From assembly GCF_014873855.1 (NCBI RefSeq), contig NZ_JADBEL010000005.1, forward strand, positions 28,504-92,503: DNA of 64,000 bases. Direction: 5' to 3'. Under the pieces are notes generated by a model. It was not told the origin of the DNA. It did not search any database and saw only the letters and a list, made by a program, of their open reading frames with translations. Numbering within the stretch: position 1 is the first letter of the stretch; each line of letters begins with the position of its first letter. A program made the position numbers and the translations under genes. This DNA comes from Sporosarcina limicola. Lineage in GTDB: Bacteria; Bacillota; Bacilli; Bacillales_A; Planococcaceae. This document shows, in pieces, positions 35,383-44,867 of this stretch.

Positions 35383-36049
35383 AGTGGAAGGCTTGCAAAA
35401 AAGGTATAAACAGAAAACAGTTTTGGAAAATTGTTCATTGCAAATGAAACAAGGGGAGATTGTCGGCTTAGTCGGAGAAAACGGTGCAGGGAAATCGACG
35501 ATGCTTCAATTGTTGGCGACGATTATGCAGCCGACAAAAGGTGAAATCCGGTTGGACGGACTCTCTTATAAAGAGAGTGTTAAAGAGGTTCGTCGGAAAA
35601 TCGGTTACGTTCCCCAGGATATTTCGATTTGGGAAGAATTCACGGTGGAGCAGAACATGCTGTTTTTTGAGAGACTATCATGGAAAAAACGTACACAAGA
35701 AGAGTGCCGACAATTATGCATAGATATGCAATTGACCCATTGGAAAGAGGGCGTTCAGTCACTATCGGGCGGCATGAAACGGAAGTTGAATTTGGCGATC
35801 AGTCTTCTCCACGATCCGATTTTACTGTTGTTGGATGAGCCGACAGTCGGCATCGATCTCAAGTCTAAAACGGAAATCGGAACGTATTTGCATAGCTTGG
35901 CTAAAAATAAGGGGAAAATGATCATGTACACTTCACATGATATGGACGAAATCACAAATGTGTGTGACCGCGTCTATTCAATTGGAAAAGATTCATTCTA
36001 TATGGATTTATTGCAGGAGAAGGGAATTCCTGTAGAGCAGCTGCGCTGA
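35375..36049 (+). CDS. ABC transporter ATP-binding protein
   Basis: A 224-residue ATPase with Walker A GENGAGKSTML, Q-loop YVPQD, signature LSGGMKRKLNLA and Walker B ILLLLDEPTVGID, then the switch histidine in TSHDMDEI. TTG 35375 is preceded by AAAGGAGGGAAG and lies eight bases inside the previous gene. It should power the two permeases upstream. The compact size fits exporters of the ABC-2 class, often for lipids, peptides or antibiotics. No terminator is obvious before the next gene. Confidence 0.92.
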   Translation: MLEVEGLQKRYKQKTVLENCSLQMKQGEIVGLVGENGAGKSTMLQLLATIMQPTKGEIRLDGLSYKESVKEVRRKIGYVPQDISIWEEFTVEQNMLFFERLSWKKRTQEECRQLCIDMQLTHWKEGVQSLSGGMKRKLNLAISLLHDPILLLLDEPTVGIDLKSKTEIGTYLHSLAKNKGKMIMYTSHDMDEITNVCDRVYSIGKDSFYMDLLQEKGIPVEQLR

Positions 36050-36104
36050 ATACTATCTACTATCAAGTAAGCCATGTTATTCTAGAGTCAATAGACAAAG
36101 CACA

Positions 36105-36704
36105 GTGAAACGAGTGAATGAGTTGAAAAAATCTATGAAATGGATACTTGTATTGATAATCATAACAGTGATAATCGGATTCGTTTTCTGGGTGCAGGCG
36201 GGAAAATGGATGGCTGATGGATTGGATGCTAAGGCGGATGGAACGAATGAGTATGCGATTGTTCTTGGCGCCAAAGTGAGAATAGATGGGCCATCCCTTT
36301 CTTTACGTTATCGACTAGAGTCCGCATTGGAGTACGCGAACGACTATCCCGATGTGAAACTAATCTTATCTGGAGGGCAAGGGCCGGATGAGCATATGAG
36401 CGAAGCAGAAGCTATGCGAATTTATCTCGTAGAGAATGGCATTGAGGAAGAGCGATTGCTGCTTGAATCGGAGTCGACTTCCACGTATGAAAATATGGTT
36501 AATTCGAAAAATTTACTGCCGTCGACTATTCAATCTGTCACAATTATTACAAGCGACTTCCACGTAGCGCGTGCAAGGATGATAGCGAGGAGTCTTAATC
36601 TCCAAACAGATGCGGTGGGAGCTAAAACGCCGGAAGTGGTCAAGGTGCAATCGAATGTGAGGGAACGGATAGCGCTTATAAAAACATATATCGTAGGGAA
36701 ATAA
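36105..36704 (+). CDS. YdcF/SanA-like DUF218 membrane protein
   Basis: A 199-residue protein with one N-terminal membrane helix (WILVLIIITVIIGFVFWV) and a DUF218 domain. Its signatures are YAIVLGAKV near residue 50, LILSGGQGPDEHMSEAEAM near 86 and the SDFHVARARMIA segment near 150. DUF218 proteins such as SanA and ElyC affect envelope integrity; the chemistry is not settled. The start is uncertain; GTG 36105, GTG 36114 or ATG 36135 are possible and none has a strong ribosome-binding site. Confidence 0.8.
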   Translation: MKRVNELKKSMKWILVLIIITVIIGFVFWVQAGKWMADGLDAKADGTNEYAIVLGAKVRIDGPSLSLRYRLESALEYANDYPDVKLILSGGQGPDEHMSEAEAMRIYLVENGIEEERLLLESESTSTYENMVNSKNLLPSTIQSVTIITSDFHVARARMIARSLNLQTDAVGAKTPEVVKVQSNVRERIALIKTYIVGK

Positions 36705-36742
36705 AACACGCATCCGCCAAGACAGTGGCGGATGCGTGTTTT
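36703..36742. terminator. Bidirectional terminator, ydcF-like and hisJ
   Basis: Perfect 17-base arms (36703-36719 and 36726-36742), loop of six bases, with A- and T-tracts at each side. Confidence 0.9.
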
Positions 36743-36750
36743 ATTGTTTA

Positions 36751-37545
36751 TTAGAGTTTGTCAATCAAATGGAAAGATGGGCTTCCTTTATCAAATGTAG
36801 CGATATATTTGAACCCGATGGAATCCAGCAATTGGAGTGAGCTATTAAAATCATATGCGATTTCGGCCGGTCTATGAGCGTCGGAACCGAGTGTGATGAT
36901 TTCACCGCCACATTGTTTATAAAGTTTCAAAATAGCATCATTTGGTAGACCGCTCGTTAAACCGTAACGTACACCCGATGTATTCAACTCAATTCCTTTG
37001 CCTTCCGGAATAATGATGCTGAATATTTCTCGCAATTCATCATGAAAATCGTTGTTGACCTGTTCCTTGGCATAGCGTGTTATAAGATTGATATGGCCAA
37101 GTATGTTGTACTGCTTGTAATTTTTCACACAATACAGCAATTCGTCATAATAAGTTTTATACGCCTCGTCAACAGTCTTGCCAATGAAAATATCGCCGTA
37201 ATGCAATCCCTTCTTCTCAACGGTATGCATCGAGCAGATGACGAAATCGAACGCCTCATTGGCCATCAGCTCGCCGTATTGCTGTAATAGATGAGGCTGG
37301 ACACCGATTTCCACTCCTTTTTTAATGATGATTTGCTCGTTGTATTTCTCCTGCATCTCCTTCAATTTGTCTGCATACTGCCTTTTATCGAAATCAAAAA
37401 CAATTGTGTCATCGGGATAATCATAATCGATGTGCTCAGTGAAACAAATCTCGATAAGCCTCTTTTTAATCGATTCTCGAATCATCTCTTCCATTGAAGT
37501 CATACAATCTGCCGAAAAAGAACTATGCATATGATAATCAAACAT
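36751..37545 (-). CDS. hisJ: Histidinol-phosphatase, PHP type
   Basis: A 264-residue PHP-family phosphatase acting at the eighth step of histidine synthesis. The metal-binding motifs are DYHMHSSFS at the N-terminus, FTEHIDYD near residue 36, a VICSMHTVE segment, LGHINLI and the C-terminal GSDAHRPAEI. Start ATG at 37543-37545 is preceded by AAAGGAGATG. It is divergent from the hisZGDBAFIEC operon and shares its control region, a sensible arrangement since the operon itself has no histidinol phosphatase. Confidence 0.88.
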   Translation of the reverse strand: MFDYHMHSSFSADCMTSMEEMIRESIKKRLIEICFTEHIDYDYPDDTIVFDFDKRQYADKLKEMQEKYNEQIIIKKGVEIGVQPHLLQQYGELMANEAFDFVICSMHTVEKKGLHYGDIFIGKTVDEAYKTYYDELLYCVKNYKQYNILGHINLITRYAKEQVNNDFHDELREIFSIIIPEGKGIELNTSGVRYGLTSGLPNDAILKLYKQCGGEIITLGSDAHRPAEIAYDFNSSLQLLDSIGFKYIATFDKGSPSFHLIDKL

Positions 37546-37565
37546 AAAAAACATCTCCTTTAGTG

Positions 37566-37594
37566 TTGACATTTGTCACTTCTAGATTTATAGT
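37566..37594 (+). promoter_or_regulatory. Sigma-A promoter of the histidine operon
   Basis: TTGACA (37566-37571) and TATAGT (37589-37594) are exactly 17 bases apart. No T-box leader or attenuator is seen between it and hisZ. Confidence 0.75.
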
Positions 37595-37655
37595 ACTATA
37601 TAACTTTAGTCTAGTAAAGCGATGAAGTGAAATGTGGAAGGTGGAAGATTATAAC

Positions 37656-38876
37656 GTGTATGAAGAGATGCTGTTAAACGATTATGAAAATGATGAACAA
37701 ATTATTGAGACAATCAGCAAGCGTTTTACAACCTATGGCTATAAACGGATAAAAACATCCGCCTTTGAACACTATGATTTATATTCTAAAGTAAAGAGCG
37801 CTATCAATCAAAACGAAATGATCAAAGTGATTGATTCTACAGGAGAAGTATTGGTTTTACGCCCAGATGTCACAATTCCGGTTACGCAGCAACTGGCACA
37901 ACGTACTGGGAAGCTTTCCAGTGAACTCCGCTATTATTACGTGCAAGAAGTGTTTCGCCAGCCCTTTGAACGCAGTGAAAAAATTGCGAGTACGCAAGCG
38001 GGTATTGAATATTTTTGCGAAAGTTCTCCAGAGGCGGATGCAGAAGTAATCGCACTTGCTTGCCATACGATGAAAGACTTAGGATTCAATGATATTAAAA
38101 TCGAAATAGGACACGCGGCATTTTTTAATGAACTCGTTCAAGACCTTCCGATAACTTCACAACAAGTGGGTCAATTGAAGACGCTTATTCAAGCAAAGAA
38201 TATCGTGGAAATTGGACCGTTCCTAGAAAATTTTCAAATTGCCAATGAAGTCAAACAGGCAATTGAACAAATTCCATTTTTATATGGCAATCCTTCAGAT
38301 GTCTATGACAGAGCGAATGGCAATGCATTGACGAAGAAAATGCAGGACACGCTTGACTATATAATGGACGTTTATCGTATCTTAAAAATGTATGGTTTGG
38401 AACAGTATATTGTCATCGATTTAGGGTTAATTAATCATATGGATTATTATTCGGATGTTATTTTTCAAGGCTATGTCGGGCGTTTTGGCAAACCGGTGTT
38501 AATGGGCGGGCGCTATGATCAGTTAGGGAATGAATTCGGTGCGACGCTTCCAGCGATTGGTTTTGCTTGCGAAATCGAATCGTTAGCCAAGGCTTCTGAA
38601 AAATCAAAACGCCCTTCTACCACGATTGATGTGAAAATCGTTTATGAGGATGTTCAAGTAGGGCAGGCCATCCAGATTGCCAATGAATTGCGGGGGCGGG
38701 ATTATCGGGTTCTGTCATTCCCGAAAAGGAAAGAACAGTCTGACTATCAGCAAAGCGATTATGTGATTCAGTTAACAGAAACGGACAGTTCCCTTCATTA
38801 TAATGAGGAACTAATTTCATTTTCGAGTATGAAGGAATTACTAGATTTACTTGCAAGCGTGAAAGGGGCTTTATAA
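37656..38876 (+). CDS. hisZ: ATP phosphoribosyltransferase regulatory subunit
   Basis: A 406-residue HisRS-like protein without tRNA charging function, which activates and regulates the short form of HisG. Class II synthetase-like motifs are visible, such as VLRPDVTIPV, RYYYVQEVFRQ and the C-terminal VLMGGRYDQLG. GTG at 37656 is preferred because GGAAGGTGGAAG lies eight bases upstream; ATG at 37632 has no such site. It opens the operon; hisG begins immediately after its stop. Confidence 0.9.
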   Translation: MYEEMLLNDYENDEQIIETISKRFTTYGYKRIKTSAFEHYDLYSKVKSAINQNEMIKVIDSTGEVLVLRPDVTIPVTQQLAQRTGKLSSELRYYYVQEVFRQPFERSEKIASTQAGIEYFCESSPEADAEVIALACHTMKDLGFNDIKIEIGHAAFFNELVQDLPITSQQVGQLKTLIQAKNIVEIGPFLENFQIANEVKQAIEQIPFLYGNPSDVYDRANGNALTKKMQDTLDYIMDVYRILKMYGLEQYIVIDLGLINHMDYYSDVIFQGYVGRFGKPVLMGGRYDQLGNEFGATLPAIGFACEIESLAKASEKSKRPSTTIDVKIVYEDVQVGQAIQIANELRGRDYRVLSFPKRKEQSDYQQSDYVIQLTETDSSLHYNEELISFSSMKELLDLLASVKGAL

Positions 38877-39512
38877 ATGGACTACATAACAGTCGCTATG
38901 GCAAAAGGGCGTACGGCGGATCGGGCATTGGTATTGCTTGAAAAAGCAGGCATCCACTTTTCCGAGTTTCATGATGAAAGCAGAAAACTAGTCGTGTTCG
39001 ATGACGAAAATTCGATTAAACTCATTTTTGTTAAAGCGGTTGATGTACCGACTTATGTGGAAAAAGGTGCGGCGGATATAGGGATTATAGGAAAAGATAC
39101 GATTTTGGAAGATCCCCGAGATGTCTATGAACTCCTCGATTTGGGCATCGGAAAATGTAAGCTGGCTGTTGCCGGTTTTCCAGGAACACAAATTACGGGT
39201 TCACAATTCTTGACAGTCGCTTCAAAATACCCAAATGCGGCTAAAGATTATTTCGATAAAAAAGGAATCCGTACAGAGCTCATTAAATTGAATGGCTCAA
39301 TCGAATTGGCCCCACTTATTGGCATGTCGGATGTCATCGTCGATATCGTGGAAACCGGTTCAACATTGAAAGAGAACGGATTGGTCGTGCTTGAAACGAT
39401 TCGAGACATTAGTGCGAGACTAATCGTCAATAAAGCAAGCTATGCAACGAAAACAGCACGGATTCAACAGTTCATAGCTGATTTGAAAGTGGCATTGGAG
39501 GTTCATTCATGA
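38877..39512 (+). CDS. hisG: ATP phosphoribosyltransferase, short form
   Basis: A 211-residue catalytic subunit for the first step of histidine synthesis (ATP plus PRPP). The ITVAMAKGRTADRAL start, GAADIGIIGKDTI and the PRPP-binding DVIVDIVETGSTLKENGL are typical. The length is that of the short HisG, which needs HisZ, encoded just upstream. The start codon follows the hisZ stop directly and the end overlaps hisD by four bases. Confidence 0.95.
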   Translation: MDYITVAMAKGRTADRALVLLEKAGIHFSEFHDESRKLVVFDDENSIKLIFVKAVDVPTYVEKGAADIGIIGKDTILEDPRDVYELLDLGIGKCKLAVAGFPGTQITGSQFLTVASKYPNAAKDYFDKKGIRTELIKLNGSIELAPLIGMSDVIVDIVETGSTLKENGLVVLETIRDISARLIVNKASYATKTARIQQFIADLKVALEVHS

Positions 39513-40795
39513 AAATTAGTACGGTGAAGGAATTTACTGATGAAAAAGAACAGAGGAATCGACCGCAGCAAAATGATGTTGATTTGGATAAAGTAGTTCT
39601 GGAAATTATTAGACGAGTTCGTGAAAGAGGGGACGAAGCAGTACGTGATTATACTGAGAAATTTGATGGTTTTCGATTAGCCGACTTAATCGTTTCACCA
39701 GAGGAATTCGCGGAAGCACGGTCGCTGATTACCGATGAATTCTATGCGGCAATCTGTAAGGCGAAGCACAACATCACTGCTTATCACGAAGTGCAAAAAG
39801 AGCGTTCCTGGTTTATCAATCAAGACAAAGGCGTCATGCTTGGCCAGAAAGTGACACCACTCGACAGTGTAGGCATCTATGTGCCAGGAGGGAAGGCGGC
39901 ATACCCTTCTACGGTGCTGATGAATGCCATTCCAGCTACAATCGCTGGAGTCAGGCGAATCGCGATGGTGACACCGGCGCAAGCGAATGGCAAAGTGAAT
40001 CCCCATGTACTTGTGGCGGCTGAAGAAGCTGGTGTCGATATCGTTTATAAGATTGGCGGCGCGCAGGCGATTGCAGCGCTCGCGTACGGAACAGAAACTG
40101 TACAAAAAGTCGTGAAGATTACGGGTCCTGGAAATGCGTATGTGGCACGTGCAAAAAAATGGGTGTTCGGTGATGTTGCGATTGATATGATTGCGGGTCC
40201 AAGTGAAATCTGTGTTGTAGCGGATGAAACAGCTAAACCAGCATTTGTTGCCGCTGATTTATTATCGCAGGCGGAGCATGATGAACGGGCATCAGCGATT
40301 TGTGTAACGACAAGCCGTGAATTTGCAGAGGCATTATCAAAAGAAGTGCACGCACAAATGGAACAGCTGGATCGGAAGGGCATCGTTGAAACATCAATTA
40401 CGGATAATGGACGTATTATTGTCGTTGATTCGCTAGAAGAAGCCTTTCAATTCGTCAATGAATTAGCGCCGGAGCATTTGCAGCTTATGATAGAAAATCC
40501 TATGGAGCAGCTACCATTCATTCGTAATGCAGGAGCGATTTTCTTAGGTAATTATTCTCCAGAAGCATTAGGCGATTATATTGCTGGTCCTAATCATACG
40601 TTACCGACGAACGGAACAGCGGCATTTTCTTCGCCACTCGGGGTCTATGATTTTATGAAAAAGTCAAGCGTTATCCATTATTCAAGGCAGGCATTACAAG
40701 ACGTATCAGATGACATCATTACCATTGCAGATGCGGAAGGATTAACCGCACATGCGAATTCAATAAAGGTCAGAAAGGCGGATGAAAATGCGTAG
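39509..40795 (+). CDS. hisD: Histidinol dehydrogenase
   Basis: A 428-residue enzyme performing the last two oxidations to histidine. Characteristic segments are VGIYVPGGKAAYPSTVLMNA, the KITGPGNAYVARAKK stretch, DMIAGPSEI, the zinc-binding QAEHDERA region and the C-terminal ALGDYIAGPNHTLPT. The start overlaps hisG by four bases and its end overlaps hisB. All expected active-site segments are present. Confidence 0.96.
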   Translation: MKISTVKEFTDEKEQRNRPQQNDVDLDKVVLEIIRRVRERGDEAVRDYTEKFDGFRLADLIVSPEEFAEARSLITDEFYAAICKAKHNITAYHEVQKERSWFINQDKGVMLGQKVTPLDSVGIYVPGGKAAYPSTVLMNAIPATIAGVRRIAMVTPAQANGKVNPHVLVAAEEAGVDIVYKIGGAQAIAALAYGTETVQKVVKITGPGNAYVARAKKWVFGDVAIDMIAGPSEICVVADETAKPAFVAADLLSQAEHDERASAICVTTSREFAEALSKEVHAQMEQLDRKGIVETSITDNGRIIVVDSLEEAFQFVNELAPEHLQLMIENPMEQLPFIRNAGAIFLGNYSPEALGDYIAGPNHTLPTNGTAAFSSPLGVYDFMKKSSVIHYSRQALQDVSDDIITIADAEGLTAHANSIKVRKADENA

Positions 40796-41372
40796 CAAAT
40801 CAATTACTAGGCAGACAGCAGAGACATCAATAGAACTGGATTTCTCAATCGATGGAAGTGGTAAAACAGCAATCTCTACAGGTGTCGGTTTTCTCGATCA
40901 TATGTTGACGTTATTCACGAAGCATGGTCGATTCGATTTGACGGTGAAATGTGATGGGGATATCGAGGTGGACCAACATCATACGGTTGAAGATATAGGA
41001 ATCGTCCTTGGACAGGCTTTCAATGCAAGCATCGGGACGAAAGAGGGAATCGAGCGCTATGCAATGGTGTCAACACCGATGGATGAAGCATTATCAACCG
41101 TTTCACTCGACATTAGCGGGCGCCCATTTTTGGTGTATAACGTGGAGGGATTGAAGGATAAGGTTGGCAATTTTGACACGGAATTAGTTGAGGAGTTTTT
41201 CCATGCATTCGTCAGTCATTCAAAAGTGACGTTGCATCTCAATTTGAATTATGGGAAAAACAGTCACCATATCATTGAATCGATTTTCAAAGGATTCGGT
41301 CGCGCGCTGCGTGTTGCTAGTGCTATCAATCCTGATGTGAAGGGGATTCCATCAACAAAGGGCATGCTATAA
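40788..41372 (+). CDS. hisB: Imidazoleglycerol-phosphate dehydratase
   Basis: A 194-residue monofunctional dehydratase. The metal-binding histidine motifs are FLDHMLTLFTKHGRFDL, DQHHTVEDIGI and HAFVSHSKVTLH with NSHHIIES. It has no fused phosphatase, which fits the separate hisJ. ATG 40788 is chosen because AGAAAGGCGG lies seven bases upstream. In most Bacillales hisH follows; here hisA follows after 15 bases. Confidence 0.94.
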   Translation: MRSKSITRQTAETSIELDFSIDGSGKTAISTGVGFLDHMLTLFTKHGRFDLTVKCDGDIEVDQHHTVEDIGIVLGQAFNASIGTKEGIERYAMVSTPMDEALSTVSLDISGRPFLVYNVEGLKDKVGNFDTELVEEFFHAFVSHSKVTLHLNLNYGKNSHHIIESIFKGFGRALRVASAINPDVKGIPSTKGML

Positions 41373-41387
41373 AGAGGAGGAGCTATA

Positions 41388-42101
41388 ATGATTTTATTTC
41401 CAGCAATCGATATCCGTGGCGGAAAATGCGTCCGTCTTATTCAAGGAGATTATAATCAAGAAATTATTTACAATGATTCACCAACTGCAATGGCGAAAGA
41501 ATGGGAAAAGCAAGGAGCCGAGTACATTCACGTCGTCGATTTAGATGGTGCGAAGACAGGTAATTCATTGAATCGTGATGCGATTGAACAGATTGCGAAA
41601 ACTGTGTCGATTCCAGTGCAAGTCGGAGGTGGAATCCGTTCGATGATTCGTGTCGATTCACATATTGCGAGTGGGGTCAGTCGTGTCATTATAGGGACTG
41701 CCGCCATTGTGGACAAACAATTTCTGAATGATGCCGTCGAGAAATACGGTGATAAAATCGCAGTTTCAATCGATGCGCGGAACGGTTTCGTTGCAACAGA
41801 TGGATGGACGGAAATGAGTGAAGTGAAAGCTGTTGACCTACTTGCTGAGTTAGCTGCAATCGGTGTTAAAACGGTTATTTATACGGACATTGCCAAAGAC
41901 GGCATGTTGCAAGGGCCCAATCTTCATGAACTAGAAATGATGAATGACGCTTCTTCCATCGCCATCATCGCTTCAGGCGGTGTATCTACCGAGGAAGACA
42001 TTGCGGAGCTAAGAAAACTCGATATGTACGGAGCGATTATTGGAAAAGCATTGTATGAAGGAAAATTATCTTTAGAAAAAATAATGGAGGCGACAATATG
42101 A
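41388..42101 (+). CDS. hisA: ProFAR isomerase
   Basis: A 237-residue (beta/alpha)8 isomerase. The two catalytic aspartates are in FPAIDIRGGKCVRL and IYTDIAKDG, and phosphate loops are VQVGGGIRS and IASGGVS. AGAGGAGG lies before ATG 41388. The end overlaps hisF by four bases. It is unremarkable, in contrast to the missing hisH upstream and the divergent hisF downstream. Confidence 0.95.
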   Translation: MILFPAIDIRGGKCVRLIQGDYNQEIIYNDSPTAMAKEWEKQGAEYIHVVDLDGAKTGNSLNRDAIEQIAKTVSIPVQVGGGIRSMIRVDSHIASGVSRVIIGTAAIVDKQFLNDAVEKYGDKIAVSIDARNGFVATDGWTEMSEVKAVDLLAELAAIGVKTVIYTDIAKDGMLQGPNLHELEMMNDASSIAIIASGGVSTEEDIAELRKLDMYGAIIGKALYEGKLSLEKIMEATI

Positions 42102-42859
42102 CGATTAAAAAAATTATTCCATGCCTAGATGTTGATAATCGGAAAGTTGTAAAAGGGAAAAAGTTTTTGGATGTTCAAGAAGTTGCAGATCCGCTTACAT
42201 TGGCTAAAAAGTATGTTGCAGATGGTGCAGATGAGCTTGTTTTTTATGATATTTCTGCTTCTACAAAGAATCGTGCTATGTTTCTTGACTTGATTGAAGA
42301 GATTGCGAAAGAAGTACCAGTTCCATTCATCGTCGGTGGTGGTATTCGCACAATCGAGGATATTGAAAAGATTTTTAGCATTGGTGGCAACAAAGTGTCC
42401 ATCAATAGTGCGGCATTAACGAATCCATCCTTAATTGAAGAGGCGGCAAAGAAATTCGGTTCTGAACGCATTATGCTTTCAATGGATGTGAGTGAAGTGG
42501 GTCCCTCTAAATGGTCGGTCTTTGCAAATGGGGGCATGGAAGATACGGGGATTGATGCAATTGAATGGGCGAAAAAAGGTGAACAACTCGGCGCGGGTGA
42601 ACTTGTCGTCAATTGTATCGATGAGGATGGCGTAAGAGATGGCTATAATCTCGCGTTGAATAAAGCCATGGCTGATGCAGTCAGCATTCCGATTATAGCA
42701 AGTGGCGGGGCAGGAACACCTGAACATTTCCGCGATGTGTTGACGGAAGGAAAAGCGTCCGCCGCTCTCGCAGCTTCCGTATTCCATTACGAGGAAATCA
42801 ATATCCGTGAATTGAAAAACTATTTGGCTGAACAAAATATACCGGTTAGGAATGACTGA
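42098..42859 (+). CDS. hisF: Imidazole glycerol phosphate synthase cyclase subunit, divergent
   Basis: A 253-residue (beta/alpha)8 synthase subunit. Catalytic Asp11 (PCLDVD) and Asp130 (LSMDVS) are kept, as are the phosphate loops VGGGIRT and IASGGAG. Unusual features compared with typical HisF are Lys5 instead of Arg, Asn98 (GGNKVSIN) where Asp is the norm, and [13 protein letters not shown] in place of the usual TSxDRDGTxxGYD. Asp98 forms a salt bridge to HisH in the Thermotoga enzyme. With no hisH in the operon, this subunit may work with free ammonia or an unlinked partner. Confidence 0.9.
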   Translation: MTIKKIIPCLDVDNRKVVKGKKFLDVQEVADPLTLAKKYVADGADELVFYDISASTKNRAMFLDLIEEIAKEVPVPFIVGGGIRTIEDIEKIFSIGGNKVSINSAALTNPSLIEEAAKKFGSERIMLSMDVSEVGPSKWSVFANGGMEDTGIDAIEWAKKGEQLGAGELVVNCIDEDGVRDGYNLALNKAMADAVSIPIIASGGAGTPEHFRDVLTEGKASAALAASVFHYEEINIRELKNYLAEQNIPVRND

Positions 42860-43503
42860 TGATGACACTTGACATGGATACCCTTTCTTATGATAGCAAC
42901 GGACTCATCCCGGCAATTGTCCAAGATAATCGGACAGGGGAAGTGTTGATGCTTGCCTATATGAATAAAGAAGCGTTACAAAAGACGATTGCAACAAAAG
43001 AGACATGGTTTTACAGTAGATCGAGAAAAGAACTTTGGAATAAAGGAGCAACTTCCGGCAATCGGCAGGTCGTTAAGCGTGTGTCCTTGGATTGTGATCA
43101 GGATACAGTTTTAGTGCAAGTTGAGCCACTGGGCCCCGCTTGCCATACGGGTGAAAAAACATGCTTCTTTACGACCGCTTTCGAAGAAGAACCATCGATT
43201 CGCGAAGTGATCCATGAAGTCGCGGATGAAATTAAAGAGCGTCGCGAAAATCCAGTGGAGGGTTCGTATACAGCGTATTTATTCCGCGAGGGAATCGATA
43301 AAATCCTGAAAAAAGTCGGTGAAGAGACGACGGAAGTAGTAATTGGTGCGAAAAACGATGATAAAGAAGAGGTAACGAGCGAACTTGCGGACTTGACGTA
43401 TCACACACTTGTCTTGATGGAATTATTGGGAGTGCGTATCGACGATGTGAAAAAGGTATTGCGCAATCGGCGTCCGAAAAGCGAAGTGTTAAAAGATGAG
43501 TAA
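42859..43503 (+). CDS. hisIE: Bifunctional phosphoribosyl-AMP cyclohydrolase / phosphoribosyl-ATP pyrophosphatase
   Basis: A 214-residue fusion. The N-terminal HisI part (residues 1-115) holds the zinc and metal sites in [16 protein letters not shown] and [11 protein letters not shown]. The C-terminal HisE part starts near residue 118 and has the [16 protein letters not shown] and [13 protein letters not shown] motifs. It catalyses the second and third steps. The ATG shares one base with the hisF stop and its end overlaps hisC by eight bases. Confidence 0.95.
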   Translation: MMTLDMDTLSYDSNGLIPAIVQDNRTGEVLMLAYMNKEALQKTIATKETWFYSRSRKELWNKGATSGNRQVVKRVSLDCDQDTVLVQVEPLGPACHTGEKTCFFTTAFEEEPSIREVIHEVADEIKERRENPVEGSYTAYLFREGIDKILKKVGEETTEVVIGAKNDDKEEVTSELADLTYHTLVLMELLGVRIDDVKKVLRNRRPKSEVLKDE

Positions 43504-44551
43504 ATACTGGAGTAGCATGGTAAAGCGAACGGAACCATATGTTCCTGGAGAACAAGTTGAACAACTCGATATCGTGAAGTTGAATACCAATGAAAACCCG
43601 TATCCGCCAAGTCCGAAAGTAAAGGACGCAATTAGCGTGGAGATGGAACGTAGCCTTCAATTATACCCTTCCCCGACAGCCGACGAATTGCGTCAAACAA
43701 TTGGCAATATTTATGGACTGACGGCGGATGAAGTGTTCGTTGGCAACGGATCGGACGAAGTACTAGCGTTTTCGTTCATGGCATTTTTTGAGCCAGGCAA
43801 GGTGATTCGCTTTCCAAGCGTTTCGTATAGCTTCTATCCGGTTTATTCAAAGCTGTTTGCTATCACGTATGAAGAAGTTGCGTTGAATGACGACTTCACA
43901 TTAAGGGTTGGAGAATACTTTCAATCTGAAGGTGGCGTCATTTTACCGAATCCAAATGCGCCGACGAGCTTGTATGCTAAACTGGATTCAATTGAATTGA
44001 TTGTGAAAAACAACCCGGATCAAGTTGTTATTATCGATGAAGCTTATATCGATTTTGCGTCGGAATCAGCAGTTAAACTCATTCAGAAATATGACAATCT
44101 ACTGGTTATCCAGACAACTTCAAAATCTCGTTCTTTAGCTGGTTTACGGGTCGGTTACGCGATGGGCAACCGTTCATTGATTGAGGCATTGGTTCGTATT
44201 AAGGACTCTTTCAACTCGTATACACTTGACAGGCTTGCCTTAGCCGGTGCAAAAGCGGCGTTTGAAGATGAAGTGTATTTTAAGGAGTCTACAGGGAAAA
44301 TCATCGCTACACGCGAAAAAACGATGGGAATATTGAAAGGCCTAGGCTTCAATGTCCTCCCTTCACAAGCGAACTTCGTTTTCGTAACGCACGCAACTGT
44401 TGCTGCAGAAACACTCTATTTGCAACTAAAAGAAGAAGGCATTCTCGTCAGGCATTTCAATAAGCCATTTATTGAAAACTATTTACGCATTACCATCGGG
44501 ACGGAAGAGCAGATGGCGCGATTAGTTGAGAAGTTGAAAAAACTCGTCTGA
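43496..44551 (+). CDS. hisC: Histidinol-phosphate aminotransferase
   Basis: A 351-residue PLP enzyme of fold type I. Landmarks are [21 protein letters not shown], the [10 protein letters not shown] segment and the PLP lysine in [16 protein letters not shown]. It closes the his operon and is followed by a strong terminator. In B. subtilis hisC is in the aromatic operon and serves both pathways; here it is in the his cluster. Confidence 0.94.
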   Translation: MSKYWSSMVKRTEPYVPGEQVEQLDIVKLNTNENPYPPSPKVKDAISVEMERSLQLYPSPTADELRQTIGNIYGLTADEVFVGNGSDEVLAFSFMAFFEPGKVIRFPSVSYSFYPVYSKLFAITYEEVALNDDFTLRVGEYFQSEGGVILPNPNAPTSLYAKLDSIELIVKNNPDQVVIIDEAYIDFASESAVKLIQKYDNLLVIQTTSKSRSLAGLRVGYAMGNRSLIEALVRIKDSFNSYTLDRLALAGAKAAFEDEVYFKESTGKIIATREKTMGILKGLGFNVLPSQANFVFVTHATVAAETLYLQLKEEGILVRHFNKPFIENYLRITIGTEEQMARLVEKLKKLV

Positions 44552-44555
44552 AAAT

Positions 44556-44602
44556 GAAACAACTGTAACTTCTTCTTTCGGGGGGAGTTACAGTTGTTTT
44601 CG
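44556..44602 (+). terminator. Terminator of the histidine operon
   Basis: GAAACAACTGTAACT and AGTTACAGTTGTTTTC form a long stem with a loop containing TTCTTTCGGGG. Confidence 0.85.
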
Positions 44603-44666
44603 TGAGCACAGAAAACTGATATACTTATGAAAAGAGTATTTTTTTCCGGGGAGGTTGGCATTTCTT

Positions 44667-44846
44667 ATGAGGGGTTCTAAATATATTGATCTTGGATTAA
44701 TCATTTTTATGAGTTATTTTGCGTTTACTCGTTTTTCAAATGGGCAAAATGGTTTAGGGATCATGTTTACGGTATTGGCGTTGATGAACGTATTAACATT
44801 TGTTATGAAAAGTAAGCAAGGCAAAGAACAAACGGAAACAAAGTGA
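44667..44846 (+). CDS. Small two-helix membrane protein
   Basis: A 59-residue protein with two hydrophobic segments (IDLGLIIFMSYFAF and GIMFTVLALMNVLTFVM) and a polar, basic tail. I do not recognise the family. ATG 44667 is chosen with GGGGAGGTTGG upstream; TTG at 44655 is directly against that site. It is isolated between two terminators, so it has its own transcript. Confidence 0.6.
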   Translation: MRGSKYIDLGLIIFMSYFAFTRFSNGQNGLGIMFTVLALMNVLTFVMKSKQGKEQTETK

Positions 44847-44867
44847 GAAATTGAGTGAAAAGCAAAG

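Noticed and set aside
37573..37655. T-box or histidine attenuator before hisZ
   Set aside because: The leader is too short and lacks T-box motifs or a terminator.
41300..41400. Frameshifted remnant of hisH
   Set aside because: Only 15 bases separate hisB and hisA and no amidotransferase motif is visible in any frame nearby, so this is a true absence at the locus.
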